From contig JADWOT020000008.1 of assembly GCA_036345935.2 (NCBI GenBank), positions 14,028,655 through 14,092,654 of the forward strand: a DNA stretch of 64,000 nucleotides, given 5' to 3'. Below the pieces are notes generated by a model. That model saw only the letters and a list, made by a program, of their open reading frames with translations. It made no database searches and was not told where the DNA came from. Both the position numbers and the translations under genes were made by a program. Positions within the stretch are counted from its first letter, which is position 1; each line of letters begins with the position of its first letter. This document shows, in pieces, positions 39,101 to 51,149 of the stretch. This stretch comes from Taenia hydatigena (Eukaryota; Platyhelminthes; Cestoda; Cyclophyllidea; Taeniidae).

Positions 39101-42100
39101 TTAAGCTAAAATTCTATGATTAGACCCCCCTTAGCTCGGATTTTCTGACTACCGAATCCTAAACGATCAGGTTTGTTTTTAGATCCACTCTACTTTTTGT
39201 GAGGACGCTCGCTAACATTTTTAATAAGTTTGACTTCTTCCATGCGACTGAAGCAAGTACTACTAGATTTCACTTTTACTGAATTATCTCCAAGTAATTC
39301 GCGTCTTCGTTTTTATTAGTAATTCAGTGTCTAGACCTGGCAGCCTTTGCAGTCAGTTAGATTGTAAAATATCCACGTTCATTCATTTTACAGCGACTCA
39401 GAGGTGGTAAAGATGCCCTCCATCCTGCTGAACTGGTTGAAGCGCCTTACTCCACATCCCGTGAGTCGATTCATCCAGCTCCTCTCCGACCGACTGATGC
39501 AACCCACCGCCTATGGCATCTTGGAGGGAGGTCAAACCTCCTCATTCGGGCCCTTTGTGGCCGGATCGTATACCGAAGGCATTAGCGATGGTGGTGTTCC
39601 GCAACAGTCACAACTCAACGCTGCCGGCAGTGGAGGCGCCATGACGAATCTACGCGCCATTGCGATTCTAGCCACCTCCCCAGATATCAACACAGAGGCC
39701 TTTACACTTGAGTTGCAGCACGCGATGTCGGTCTTCGGCTCATCGGTTCGACTCACCTCCGGTATGCACATTTCCTTCCCTGAACTCTAGTCGTTGCTTG
39801 CCTGGCTCATAGAAATGTCCTAATACCATGAATAGGTATCCATCTCCCTATCTTTTTTTGTTAGCCCCTATCCATGTTTCGTCAAAACTATTATTTGTGT
39901 GGAGGGGCCTCAGCTCCGCTTGTTATTTGCTTGATGACTAACGATTATGCAGTCAAGTGTGATGTATCACTCCATGTACTGCATGCGTTTCCGAGCAGAC
40001 TAGCTGTGTGCTTCGCCGCCTTTTTGGCAAGCTCGTATACCTCGACTTTACTGGCATTCTTCTGATTAACTGGAGAACTCTGTATCTTTCTTACCGCAAA
40101 AGCACAAAGTGAAGCTGAAATTCTCCTGAACCGATTACCTCCTCCCCTCCCCCTTTTTATGTTGTCTACTTGCTTTATGTAAAGATTAAAGGCGAGCGTG
40201 GAAGCACTTTCCTAGAAGTGGCTGAACCTCCTTTTTTCTTCGATTTAGATTCATTTAATTACACATTCATGTGCTTCTCAGATGACCAGTTCGTGTGGTT
40301 GCCGGTACACCTCGCTGCAGTGACATGCTGTAACCTGTGGAGCCTTTTAAAATACACATGGTTGCATCCAACGCTTTGTAAAATGTAAATATTGGGCTGC
40401 TATATCCGCTGGTTTGGTGATGGATCACTCGAAGATAGGGGCACATTACGTCCACCACTATTCTCTATCTTCCTATTAATTAGGGGTTACGTGTTGTTAA
40501 AGCTCAAAATAACTTCATGTTTATTTTACCCTTCATCCATGTTTTTCTCGGTTGATGAAATTGTTGGTTTACGCCTACCTTAACTGGAGAGGCAAAATCG
40601 TAATGGAAGCCTCTGAGCCATTACCAGATAACAGGCATTCGTCTTGAAAAACTATCAATTGCAGATATATTGACTTGATAACTTTTTTGTATTCTCTCAC
40701 GATTCATGTGCTCTATTAGCATCATAAGCATTGTTAAAATCTGTCCTCGGGATAATTAGTTAAAATTCTTGAAGTTTTGACCTTTCTGCGTTTGCTAAGG
40801 GGTGAACCAATGTTTCGGATGCCAAATTTAAAGTGATCATCCTTCGTCAATTCTCATCTCCTCTTTCTAAACGTAAACAATCACTGGCTTTGTTATAATC
40901 TCAAATTTAATCTTGATTTGGTGATCATTAACCACATGCCATACTTTTTCCCGTTCAACAACAGCCTTTATCTATGAAGAGATTAGCTGAAACTCCATAT
41001 CTTTATTCTTCCTCCAGGTAATTAGTCCACGAATTCTTTTATCCACAGTCTATTCAGCACTTTCTTTGGCGTTGCAAGTGAAACCTACCAGCATTCATTG
41101 ATGACTTCATTTGCTTGTTATTTATTCAAAAGTCACGTCGTATGCTTCAGAATAAAAGCTTAAATTGTGGTATACTGATATGGCGTGATTCACCTCTGAG
41201 TTAATCAATTAAAATCGCCTGAGGTAATACATCTTTTTGAACAGCTGCTGTGGGAACAAGCTTTAACATACCTTCTTACTTCTCCTTCCGATATGGCAGA
41301 CATAGTGAAAAAGCGCCTGGGCGAGAACGCCTTAGAATCTATCAATGACTACCGCCTCTGCTCATGGCTCAGTCACCAGGAGGACGTCCACCGAATGGTC
41401 TTCTATATCGCTGATAGCCATTGCAGCCCTTCTGCATGGACCCGGCGCTGCTTGCGCCAAGCCGACTGTGTTGTCCTTCTTGCTCTCGCCTCCGCTGATG
41501 AACCCACAAAACTTTCACCCATCGAGCAAGCGATGAGTTGCCTCACCACCAAGGTGACAAAGATCCTCGTTCTTCTCTATCCCCTAGAGACTGAGTACCC
41601 GCCTGCGAAACGCACCGCGGCTTGGCTTAATACCCGACCCTGGGTTACACAGCATTACCATATCCGTTGCCCTCCCCGTGTGCTAAATCCTACCGTGAAG
41701 AACCTTATTGCATTTTACAGCCAAGTTTTCCTTTTGGAAGAGCCAAACCAACACTCCGATATGTCACGACTGGCGAGGTATCTCACTGGGCAGGCAGTGG
41801 GCCTGGTGCTTGGTGGGGGAGGAGCTAAAGGCGCTGCCCACGTGGGAGTCATTCGTGTGCTCCAGGTGGGTTTTAGCACACCTATTATTTGTTCTCTATT
41901 TAATTGGGCCTTATGGAATGTATGAATGTCTTCCAATAGTGAATATGGTGTAATACATAAGGCTGCTTACAGACTTCTTTCCACCACCATATCTGTCCTA
42001 ATAAGTCACCCAGTTCTCGGGCATAATTGTAATGCCTGAGGTACTTTTCTGTCATTCTTCTCGATATCACCAATGTAGTGCTTGAGGTGCCTCGGGTGAT

Positions 42101-45100
42101 GTTGTAAGATTTAGAATTCTAGAATTGTCTTTTTTACAATCATTCTAATGAGCTGAAAGGCTAGCTGGTACAGGTAGCATAAGCATAACTGTCACTGAAC
42201 CACAGGAAGCTTTGAGAAGATGCATAATCGCATTTGTTAAGGAAACTACTGCCATCCTATAATTTGTCAATAATTCTAGAAGTTTCTTAACTCATTCGAT
42301 TGATCTCGAGTTGTAAAAGCTCCTTCATTTTTTCTACTTACTCTGCGGGTGGGTAGGCGAATGAGTGGGTAAGTGATAGAGTTTATCCGTGGCATGAGCA
42401 CATTTTCCAGTGTAATTTGTAGCTAATCTTGCATCCTGAGCGTGCCTGACAGATGGTGCGTCGTCAAGTTAACCACTTAATGAGTCTCTCCACTCACGTC
42501 AAGATGGATAGTGATAAGGGGGTAAAAGTACAACAGAAGGTTTTATCGAATTTACACGCCTCAGCTCCTTCTCCAATTGAAACATGCTACTACTCCTATC
42601 TAGTGCTGCCGTATAATATGGTTACAGCACTGCTGATAATTAAGGTCTTAGTTTCAGCCTTCGGTTTCTATTTGAGTTCCTGTCCAAAGTAAATAAATTT
42701 TACTCAAGTATGTCGTCATGACGTTATTTTTGACTATTCTGCCACCTGGCTCTCTGAGTATTATATCCATAATCATGACAATGATAAAGATTGGAGCTAC
42801 ACTAGTTTCCTTGTTTTTAGCCTGTCTTGTGTTTGTCTTGGTTCTTTTAAATTTCTCTTTCCTTATTCCCTCTTGCTGTAGAAAAAACTTGCGTTCTTTG
42901 TGGGATTCCCTTCCATGTTTTCAGCTAAAATCTCAGCTCCTTGATAGGCCTAATGAGTCTATTTTGGTTATAGAGGAAGCTTGTTGCAATGTTTGTCGAT
43001 GTTGATAATGATGAGGCGGAGGAAAAGGGAGGATTTGGAACAACTGGTTGAACCACTCCAGCTAGCTTCCTTGTGGAAACGATGCATCACATTACCAAGG
43101 GCTTTTTTGCTCCACCTTGCAGGAGGCAGGAATCCCAATCGACATGGTCGGTGGAACAAGCATTGGGGCGCTGATAGGTGCAATGTGGTCCGAGGAAACA
43201 CGAGTGGCACAGCTATCTCAGCGCTCACGCGACTTTGCTCGTGTTTTCAAGTCCATCTGGCCCAAACTGAGGGACATAACGTATCCCACTGTTTCCCTCT
43301 TTTCTGGTGAGTGGAGTCGTGCCGGGTTGGTGTTTGTCTCTCCGGCTTGCCAATTGACCAATTGCTCATCTTTTTAGGCTACGAGTTCAATTCTCACATT
43401 GAGTCTATTTTCAAGGATCGCCAAATTGAGGATTTATGGGTACCTTACTTCTGTATCACTACGGATATCAGCAATTGTAAGATGCGAGTCCATACAAGCG
43501 GTAAGTCTTCCTTCCGTTTTGCTTTCTTTTGGTGCGGCTTTATGGATACAATTTTTTTAGCTAAATTCTCTATTTCTAGTTTTAAAGTTTGAAATGGGGG
43601 GAGAGAGGCGGAAGGAACTTGAAAGTTACCTAATTTTACCAAAATATGGGCTTTTGCTTGGTCATTTCTGGGTCAAGACTTAGTTTTACTCCTATAACTT
43701 TTCTGTCCAGAATCAACCACCTCTCCTTTCCCTTCCCTCTTCCATTCTTTCTTTATTCGCTTCCGCATTGAAATATTAAATTGGTATGCATTTAGCCACA
43801 TCTACGAAGACGAGAGGGACGCTGAAGTCAAAAAGGGCCTTTGGTTGATGCACATTCTCTAACCCTCATATGTACTTTTCTCGACGTTCTGACAGGTCGA
43901 TTTGACAGTAAGGCTGAAACATTCTGTTGTGGTATCGATATATATCGAATTTCCTAAGTGACAAACATACGCGAATGACTGTGTTGAGTTCACCATTCTC
44001 ACGGCAGGTTTCGTCCCTTGTGGAAATTCGTTACACAGATTATCTATGCGTAGGCCATTGTTCTATACGCTAAAATGAGTGATGGTCCAAGAACTATCAC
44101 AAGTCGGCGACGTATAAGGGGATGACCGTCTTTAAAACGCTTGCATGACTTAATTATCCGAATGCTGGTTGTCGAGCTTCTCATTGACGTCTCTTGTATG
44201 AGTTCACCACATCTCTCTCGTGTACACATTTGAGTAACGGCGCCAGAATTGACTCGCAACATGTCCTCTACTGCATGAAATGCTCTCAGTGGCATTGTTT
44301 TTTACACCTGTAAAACTAAGAACCTCGATTTTGCCCAAAGGCACCCCGATGACTACTTTTGCATTCTCCCACATTGAGTGGCCTTGAGCTCAGAATAATT
44401 CGGTTTTTAATGTGTATGCATTGGTGCCAACGGGGAAAAGGCTGGCTATGGCGATATGTGCGCTCGAGCATGACCTACCCTCTGCTCCTGCCGCCTCTCT
44501 GCGACCCCTGTGATGGCCACTACCTCATCGACGGCGTCTTCGTCAATGTCCTTCCAGGTAGCCTCCTATCCTCACTCATCCCCATTCTGATTCTCCCCTC
44601 TCCTCTCCTTCCCCTCCCTTCCCTTCCCCTGGGTGGGGCTGAGATGCGTTCACTGGTTGAGCACTTAGGAGAATGGGTTATTAAGCCACACAAAATCCTG
44701 TTTCTGTCGTCGCAGCTTGCATGCTGCCGTCTCTCAATCTGAGCCTATTTCGTTTTTCCCCTCCCCTTTGATTCGCTTGATATCTGCTGCCACATCGACC
44801 TATCCATCTATGCATCTGCAAATGCGATCAGGCTCACTATGGCGCTACGTACGAGCCAGTATGTCTCTGTCGGGCTACATGCCGCCGCTGTGTGATCCGG
44901 TGGATGGCAGCTACCTCCTTGATGGAGGCTACGTCAACAATGTGCCCGGTGAGTTGTTGCTGTTCCTCCCGTGCTCTTTTCATTCATTCACCTCCACTTT
45001 CCCTGCTCTGATTCGTGCATGCTTATATTTTTTTTCGCTTTTTGTCCGTTCGGTACTAATATCAACTGCACCAACTTGTTCTCGTGTTTAGCTGGTGTGT

Positions 45101-48100
45101 TCCATGGAGTTTGCATTAACTTCTATTCCTTCTTCGGGCTCAATTTTGTGGTTTGCTTTTACCGAACTCCTGCGCTGAGTGGGTGAAGTAAAAGTTGTTT
45201 CACCTATTCAATTACATACATAAGAAACACGTTTTTAAAGCGTATTCGTTTTTGAAATAAAGTAGTGCCTTCCCTTTAACATTGTGTCGGTTTTTCTGCG
45301 CAGAAGCTGCGATTTTATAGAGAAATATTTAATCGCATTCAACTGTCCCTTTCTGTTTCGTTTGATTGCCACTAACAAATTCGCTTGAGTGGGGAGAAAC
45401 CGCAGCAGATTTGGTGTTTCGAATGGTTTATTGCACTTACCGCACTAACAAAACCTTCCCGCTTTCAGTTTGCAGTTTACTTGAGGTGGGGGAATATGGT
45501 TTTGCCCTATCATGTTCTCCCATTGCTAATTCATTCTTGTGATCAAACTTCTTGTCCAACGGCAGCTTACGAATCGCATCTCAGCTAGGTATTTCTGTCT
45601 TCTTGACGAAACTTACGTTTGAGAAAGGTTATAACTGAGACATCGCCAGAAAGGCGGCATTTAGGGATCTTGGTAATATCAAGGGATGTCGAACAGTTGT
45701 CTATTCTTGAACTCGGTGATGCATAGAACAATCGTAACTTTCACACATAATGATCCGGCACGTCTGATTATTTTCCATCAGCCGGTAGGACTCAACATTC
45801 CCACTCAACAATATTTAAACTCTCCAAATACTTCTTTGTTTGTGAAAGACTGTTACTGTGATTGTTACCTCTGATTAGCAAATTTGCTTGTCGAAGAAGT
45901 TTTTTGCCTTCTCAACCACCCTACTGATTTCCTTTTAATGGCTAGTGAATTATCACTACACCTTTGGCTTTAAGTGAAAATTGTAACCCACTCCCCCGTT
46001 TCATCATTTTGTAGTCCCGGATTTGGCTTTGTCAATTTACTTCATCCTATTGCACTTGCGCTTATGGATGATTGCACAGACCTGACAACCTCACTGGTGT
46101 TTCATGAATCCCATAATCCTCTTGTGAATCTAATTATGCTGACTTGTATTTCATCACACCTTGACTTTTGTTTTTGGTACTTCGTTGCTGAAATGGAGGA
46201 AGAACTATATTCCTTGAGGAGCTTGTACAAATCGGAATGTGATTATCTGCGTCCAGGGCGAAAAATCAAGGAAGATATTCAAAACAGATTTGCATATGAA
46301 TTGCATCATTGGTGTTGAATCTTTTGCAGAAAGTTTTCTGTTTTGTAAGTGGTTCTGAAACTTGATTTGCTAATTATCATGCATTGTTACTAGCAGCATC
46401 CTCCGTGAATCCGCTTTCAATTTTAAAGCGGCTGCTAGATGATTTTGAGTAATGGTGTAGGACAACCATCCGACTAAAAAGCCAGCATTGGTCTGGTGCC
46501 GTCTGTGTTCAGAAGTATCGAAATTTCACTCATGATTCGTATCATGTCGTTGCTTGGTGGAACTTTAAAGGTTCCCTATTAATTGAATGCCCTTCCACTA
46601 GTTTTTAATTGCCCGCATCATAGACAATATAGGTGAATGTCATATCTTGCGAACTTGCCTATGATAAGTGCATCGCCTTCAAGCTGAGATTCAGTAAAGG
46701 CTTTCATGACTGCAATTTACCGCTAACCCTGTAGACTCTTGGGTCAATTTTCATATCATTCTCACTGCTTGTAATGGCTTCCAGGTGCACTCACCCCCTC
46801 CCAACTCCTTCCCGCTTTTCCCGTTCCCCTGCCCGCTCTGGTTTTGTTGTGTGCTACCCATCTCCGCAGCCTCTAAAATTAGTCTCTTTCTCTTTTGCCC
46901 TCCAGCCGATGTCATGGTCTCATTTGGTGCAAAGACAATCTATGCTGTGGATGTAGGCTCCGTCTATGACACCAATCTGACAAACTATGGCGATTGGCTC
47001 TCAGGCTGGTGGCTCATCTACCAACGATTCTTCCGTTGGTGGGGTCCTCCCATCAGAGTGAGTCACTGCAATTCATTTGCTGCTTTCGTTGATTCCTAAG
47101 TCCAAATTTTGAATTGGAAGTCACTATTCTCTTTGGGGAGTAGTGTTTGACTTGGCTTATCCTAATGATAACGGTAGGCCTTCTATCTTCAAAATGAGCT
47201 ACTTCCCAAAAAACTGAAAGCGATTTTGTGTTTTCCGCATCGAAACTGATTTTAAGAGCCTTCAATCCTTGTAATTAAGGGCTTTAATTGCTTGGTTTTC
47301 TCCACACCGAAAAATGGGCTAAAGGAATGTCTTTCGTATAAAGGGAAGCTAAGTCGGTACACCTCAACACCCTATTTATCCAGAATGATTAATTTTCCTG
47401 CTTTTGAGCTGAATCAGTATCACGCGGCTTTTTTTACCCTACATCAGTTGCACGGACCACTTGGTTCTAGTGATTCCCTTGTAGTAACCGCACTAGAAAC
47501 CAAATTTGTGCATCGTACCAATGCAAATACAGGAAGGTAACATTTTTATTCTTCCCTTCCCTCACCCTTGCCCCTGCAGGTACCCAACTTCACGGAGATT
47601 CAATCGCGCCTGGCTTACATCTCCTGCATTCGCCAGTTGGAGGAAGTCAAAGCGAGTGGTATTTGTCACTATCTTCGCCCTCCAATCGATCGTTTCATGA
47701 CCCTCCAATTCGCGGCCTTCGAGGAGATTATGGTATGTCCTTCGTGTTTCGTTTCTGTTGCATTTTTAATCATTTAAAGAGAAATGTTGGTATTCGATAT
47801 TACCATTTCCACATTTAAAAATGTGAACTTTCCTTGTCGTAAGCTATGTCTGCTTAAACCTTGATTTTTAGCCAAAACACTGGGACGCTTGAGTTTAATG
47901 GGAGCATTTTACATGTTATATCGCAATTGAATTGAAATGACGCAATTTTGGTCACAGGTACGGAGAATCATAGCCCTGTTGATGCCGTCCAAGCCGTAAT
48001 TCACTCAGCTAAATGGCAACTATAGCATACACTTCCCTATTTTGTACTAAGCTGAGCCACTCGAAGGTAAGCGGAATAGCTAGATTTGGTGTCAGTCAGT

Positions 48101-51100
48101 TTTGGACGTTACCTTATGGTTTTTCGGTTAATTTACGAAGGGAATGTAAAATGAGGAATAGTTGTGGAGTGCCCCACCTCCAGAATCATTTACCAATTTG
48201 AGTAGGTGAGGTCGCATCAAAGCTTCGCGAATCAAAAGCAGCTTAATTTCATGTTTGTTGGCATCAATATTACTTTTCATATTCTCGGTCACCTGGATTT
48301 GATTGTTGATTTTCTCGGACTTTTTGTGCAACTATGCATTTTGTTTTAGGGTCACCTTTTAAGCTGATTAGATTTTTGAAGCAAGTTTCGTGAACCTCCA
48401 GTTTCTGTCGAATCAGTTTGGAAACATAGAGGCCCGAAAGTACTAATGCATGAAATATTTGACTGGTTGGATTGAAAACGCAGTGTACTGTTGACCAAAG
48501 TGCTAAGTGAGATGCTCATCTTCTAATCCCATTGAGATTGCTAACCAAGATATCATTTTCCTCTTCGTGCCTTTTTTCTTACTCTAAATTATGGGCATTC
48601 GTAAGTCGAATTTTTCGTTGTGAAAAGAGTCTCACGATGAGGGTGCAGTCGGTGCAGATCATGGGACACCGAGACATCCATAGGGATCTAATGAAGTATG
48701 CCACTGTGAAAGAATAGGCAGCTCTTGACAAACAGAATGGCTGGATGGATGTCATGAACAAAGTGGAGGATTCCTGACCGTTAGCTGTGCAACTGAAAGA
48801 AATGCCATCGCAAATGAAACCGAAACTGAAGGATTCCATGGTGAGAACAACGAACATATCTGTTGCCTGGGAACGAATTGGGGGATGAATTTATTGAGAC
48901 TGCCTCACACTTGAACTTGGCTGAGCACGATTTTCCCTAGATAGTTGTTTCATTACTTGTATCATTTTTTTTCATAGTCGGTGGGTTACAAGTATGCTAA
49001 GGAGACGCTAGCCATATGGCAGGAGACTGGCGCCTATCAGCAGATGATCCCTGCGCTCTACAAGCGAGCTCGCTCCGGCAGCAGTAGCAGCAGTGGTATA
49101 AGCAGCACCCATCGCAAGGCGCGCTCCGTCTCCATTGGTGTGACACCGGCTTTGCCCAACTTGGGTACTGCAGCTACGGCTGACGACAATATCGAGCAGA
49201 ACTCGTCCCCAGCTGATTCGGGCGTCTCTGAGGCCCCTATCAAACGCGTAAGTCACTCTCCACTGGACCGGATTTTAAGCGAATATGTAGAACAGGAAAC
49301 CCTGAACAAGATATTGAAAAACGTTCTGGGCTGTCGACTCGGAAATTACTCTTCCTGTAATGCAGGAGTTTTGATTCGTTGTCGAAAAGTGGAGTTTTAC
49401 TAAACGAATTTGAATGGAGTTTTATTTACATGAATGTCCTAGGTACTTTTTTTTGTTTCCTTGTAGGTCTTCACCCTCCTGAAGTGATAGTTTCTTTTTT
49501 CTTGTAAAATTTAAAAGATACAGTTGCTCACCAATGGTGAAGTTGAATAGCTTTTTTCAAAAAATTTCACTCCAAACATTGCATTTCTGCCTATCAAGGG
49601 ACCGTTTAAAGTCAATCCTATACGCTTTGTGACGCATTGATGGTGAAAGTTATTGCAAACAAGAGGACATTTCTTAGATTGGTTCTTATTTGTTCCTTTG
49701 TTAGCGTCTCGGCAGCATGGAGAACGTCTCTCACAACGATTTAACGTCGGGTGAGCCTCGTTCCCGTCCTGGTAAGCTTCTGACTGTTTTTGTGTGTAGA
49801 TTTTCCCACTCAATCCAACTAATGGTTTAACTCAATAAGAGCTTTCATCTCACCTCATGAGGTCGCTTTTAGATTTCGATGGGGAATGGTGTAAGACCTG
49901 GCTTCGCCTTCATCCCGAACGCATTTCCCACCTCGCCATGGGTTCCACGGCCTTTGACAAGCCCGACGACGCTAAGGTTCTCTCGATGGCTGAACAGTGG
50001 CTCTATGCACCGACTACGAGGTTGAAAGATAAGCGTCAGCAACTGCGTCAGCAACTGCGTCACCGGCAGCATCATATCGGCGCTGACTTGATCAAGTCAG
50101 TAACTCTCGATGGTGTAATTAAACGTCATCACTCGCCTGGAGACACTCCACCTTCTCCCTCCCCTTCCGGCTCTGAGGTTGAGGATCACCGCGTGACGGG
50201 TGGGGGTGGTCGAAGTCACAGTCGTCACAGTAATCGCGTTGGTGGAACTAGCTCTGAGGATGATTTCCTTGTCACTGCGTCCGACCCTGAGCTCTCTTCT
50301 CTCCGATTCCCCTCAGAGGGACGAGTGCAAGCCTCACCGACGGCTCTGCCGTCGCAGTCAGCGCCACAGTCGTCGTCGAATCGCAGGGTGAGACGGGCGA
50401 GCGCTGCGGAGATGGTGAGGTTAGAAAAGGCAGAAAATGTGGAGGAGGAGGAGAGAGTCGGAGGCGAAGATGCGGATCTACTGGTGGCTGTGGTCAAACC
50501 TCATCGACATCGTCTGCATCGGAGGGGTTCTCTCAACAAAGTATGTGGTTTTATCGCTTCTCCTCGTTATCGTAGGCTTTGGTTGATACATTAAAGTCGT
50601 TTTGTGAAGGACGTTAGAGATGTGTATTAATTGGATGTGGAAATTTAAATAGGTTTTTCTGGGCACTATTGGAGAACGAGGAAATGTCGGATTTGAGGTC
50701 GAAAAGTAACCTAACAAGAATAGAGTTTCATTTACTCCACCCTCGAAGCGTTGGCGACTCGAGTGTCAAAAGACCCCGAATTTGCTAATGCTGTCTGTCT
50801 GGCATCCTGCATGACAGCCTTACTTATGACCTTGAATCAGTCAATCACGGTTATTGGCTTTTCCACTCATTCGGCCACCTTAGTGCAAATTTTGCTGTAA
50901 AACGCCTTCTATTGGCAACAAAATGGCGTCGTTAATATCACCGCAGGCCGGAATTCGATGACTAATGATCTAACCAGTGATTGCACAGAATGAAAAGGGT
51001 AGAGGGTTGGGAATCGTGAAGTAAGCTTTAGCGCCTGATTCTCTTTATTCTCTCTCACTTCCTTAATTCAGCATTCGATGCGGCAGCTCTCAAAGGAAGT

Positions 51101-51149
51101 GCGGCACCAGAATTTCTCTTCCTCTCCTTCATTGGAGTCGCGATTATGA
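32830..51149 (+). CDS. PNPLA6: Neuropathy target esterase-like patatin phospholipase (20 exons)
   Basis: NTE/Swiss cheese proteins are ER-anchored lysophospholipases that deacylate phosphatidylcholine and lysophosphatidylcholine. Exons: 32830-33033, 33069-33150, 33214-33343, 33382-33679, 33761-34051, 34119-34206, 35004-35596, 37748-38028, 38858-39031, 39394-39761, 41300-41865, 43123-43306, 43378-43500, 44832-44948, 46906-47057, 47580-47732, 48978-49247, 49705-49771, 49873-50540, 51072-51149; about 1628 aa. Order: hydrophobic N-terminus, membrane helix (exon 2), FRFRNRDK, cyclic-nucleotide-binding-like domains ([16 protein letters not shown]; about 33.4-34.1, 35.4-38.0 and 38.8-39.5 kb), then patatin with GGGGAKG, nucleophile motif GTSIG (Ser about 1038) and DGG (Asp about 1158). 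QLEEV...YLRPPID follows as in human. The tail is longer than in vertebrates. PNPLA6 and PNPLA7 cannot be separated; invertebrates usually have one gene. Confidence 0.92.
41750..43306 (+). other. PNPLA6: Patatin catalytic core: glycine loop and nucleophile serine exons
   Basis: The end of exon 11 encodes [20 protein letters not shown] followed by AKG and [11 protein letters not shown], matching the family oxyanion-hole glycine loop. Exon 12 starts [19 protein letters not shown], with the nucleophile serine in the GXSXG motif. All catalytic residues visible here are intact, so a working esterase is expected. Confidence 0.9.
44441..44557 (+). CDS. PNPLA6: Duplicated alternative exon 14A of the PNPLA6/7 gene
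   Basis: This 117-bp open segment is flanked by AG and GT. It enters and leaves in the same phase as the canonical exon 14 at 44832-44948. It encodes [25 protein letters not shown] and FVNVLP. It keeps the catalytic-site aspartate (LIDG) but has Val for the third residue of DGG, and replaces the SGYMPP loop with LLLPP. Its 3' splice site (…GGGGAAAAG) has a weak pyrimidine tract, while its 5' splice site (GGTAGC) is ordinary. It may be an alternative exon or a cassette that adds 39 residues without shifting frame. Decay after duplication is possible, but the many silent differences argue against it. Confidence 0.6.
44590..44632 (+). repeat. Pyrimidine-rich (CU) tract between the duplicated exons
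   Basis: This run of about 40 C and T bases contains repeated CTCT and CCCTTCC units. It lies 30-75 bases downstream of exon 14A, inside the 274-bp intron that separates it from exon 14B. Such CU-rich tracts are typical binding sites for PTB-like splicing regulators, a known way of making exon pairs exclusive. The regulatory role here is inference. Confidence 0.6.
44832..44948 (+). other. PNPLA6: Canonical exon 14 (14B) of PNPLA6/7 with the catalytic Asp motif
   Basis: It encodes [18 protein letters not shown], then [20 protein letters not shown], nearly residue for residue the human exon. The DGG motif supplies the aspartate of the Ser-Asp dyad. Flanking splice sites are good (GCGATCAG before, GTGAGT after). 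It joins the following exon ([18 protein letters not shown]) in phase 1. Confidence 0.88.
48978..51149 (+). other. PNPLA6: Divergent C-terminal tail of the PNPLA6/7 protein
   Basis: Exons 17-20 begin with the conserved [14 protein letters not shown]. They then encode a long low-complexity tail with Ser runs, glutamine-rich [10 protein letters not shown], basic [10 protein letters not shown] and acidic [10 protein letters not shown] stretches. Potential phosphorylation-type RRxS sites are visible (RRAS, RRGS). Vertebrate tails are also disordered but shorter. The stop is TGA at 51147-51149. Confidence 0.75.

Noticed and set aside
41293..41301. ATG at 41293 as an internal start of a shorter esterase
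   Set aside because: The phase-matched acceptor at 41298-41299 gives [16 protein letters not shown], which matches the family exactly. The ATG lies in the intron just before it.
42718..43005. Apparent multi-pass membrane protein open frame
   Set aside because: It lies in the esterase intron 41866-43122 and its hydrophobicity comes from T-rich composition. Exon 12 starts in a different frame at 43123.
44359..44742. Reading the first duplicated exon as a separate small gene
   Set aside because: Only the 117 bases bounded by AG/GT resemble protein. The sequence on each side turns into low-complexity pyrimidine-rich intron.
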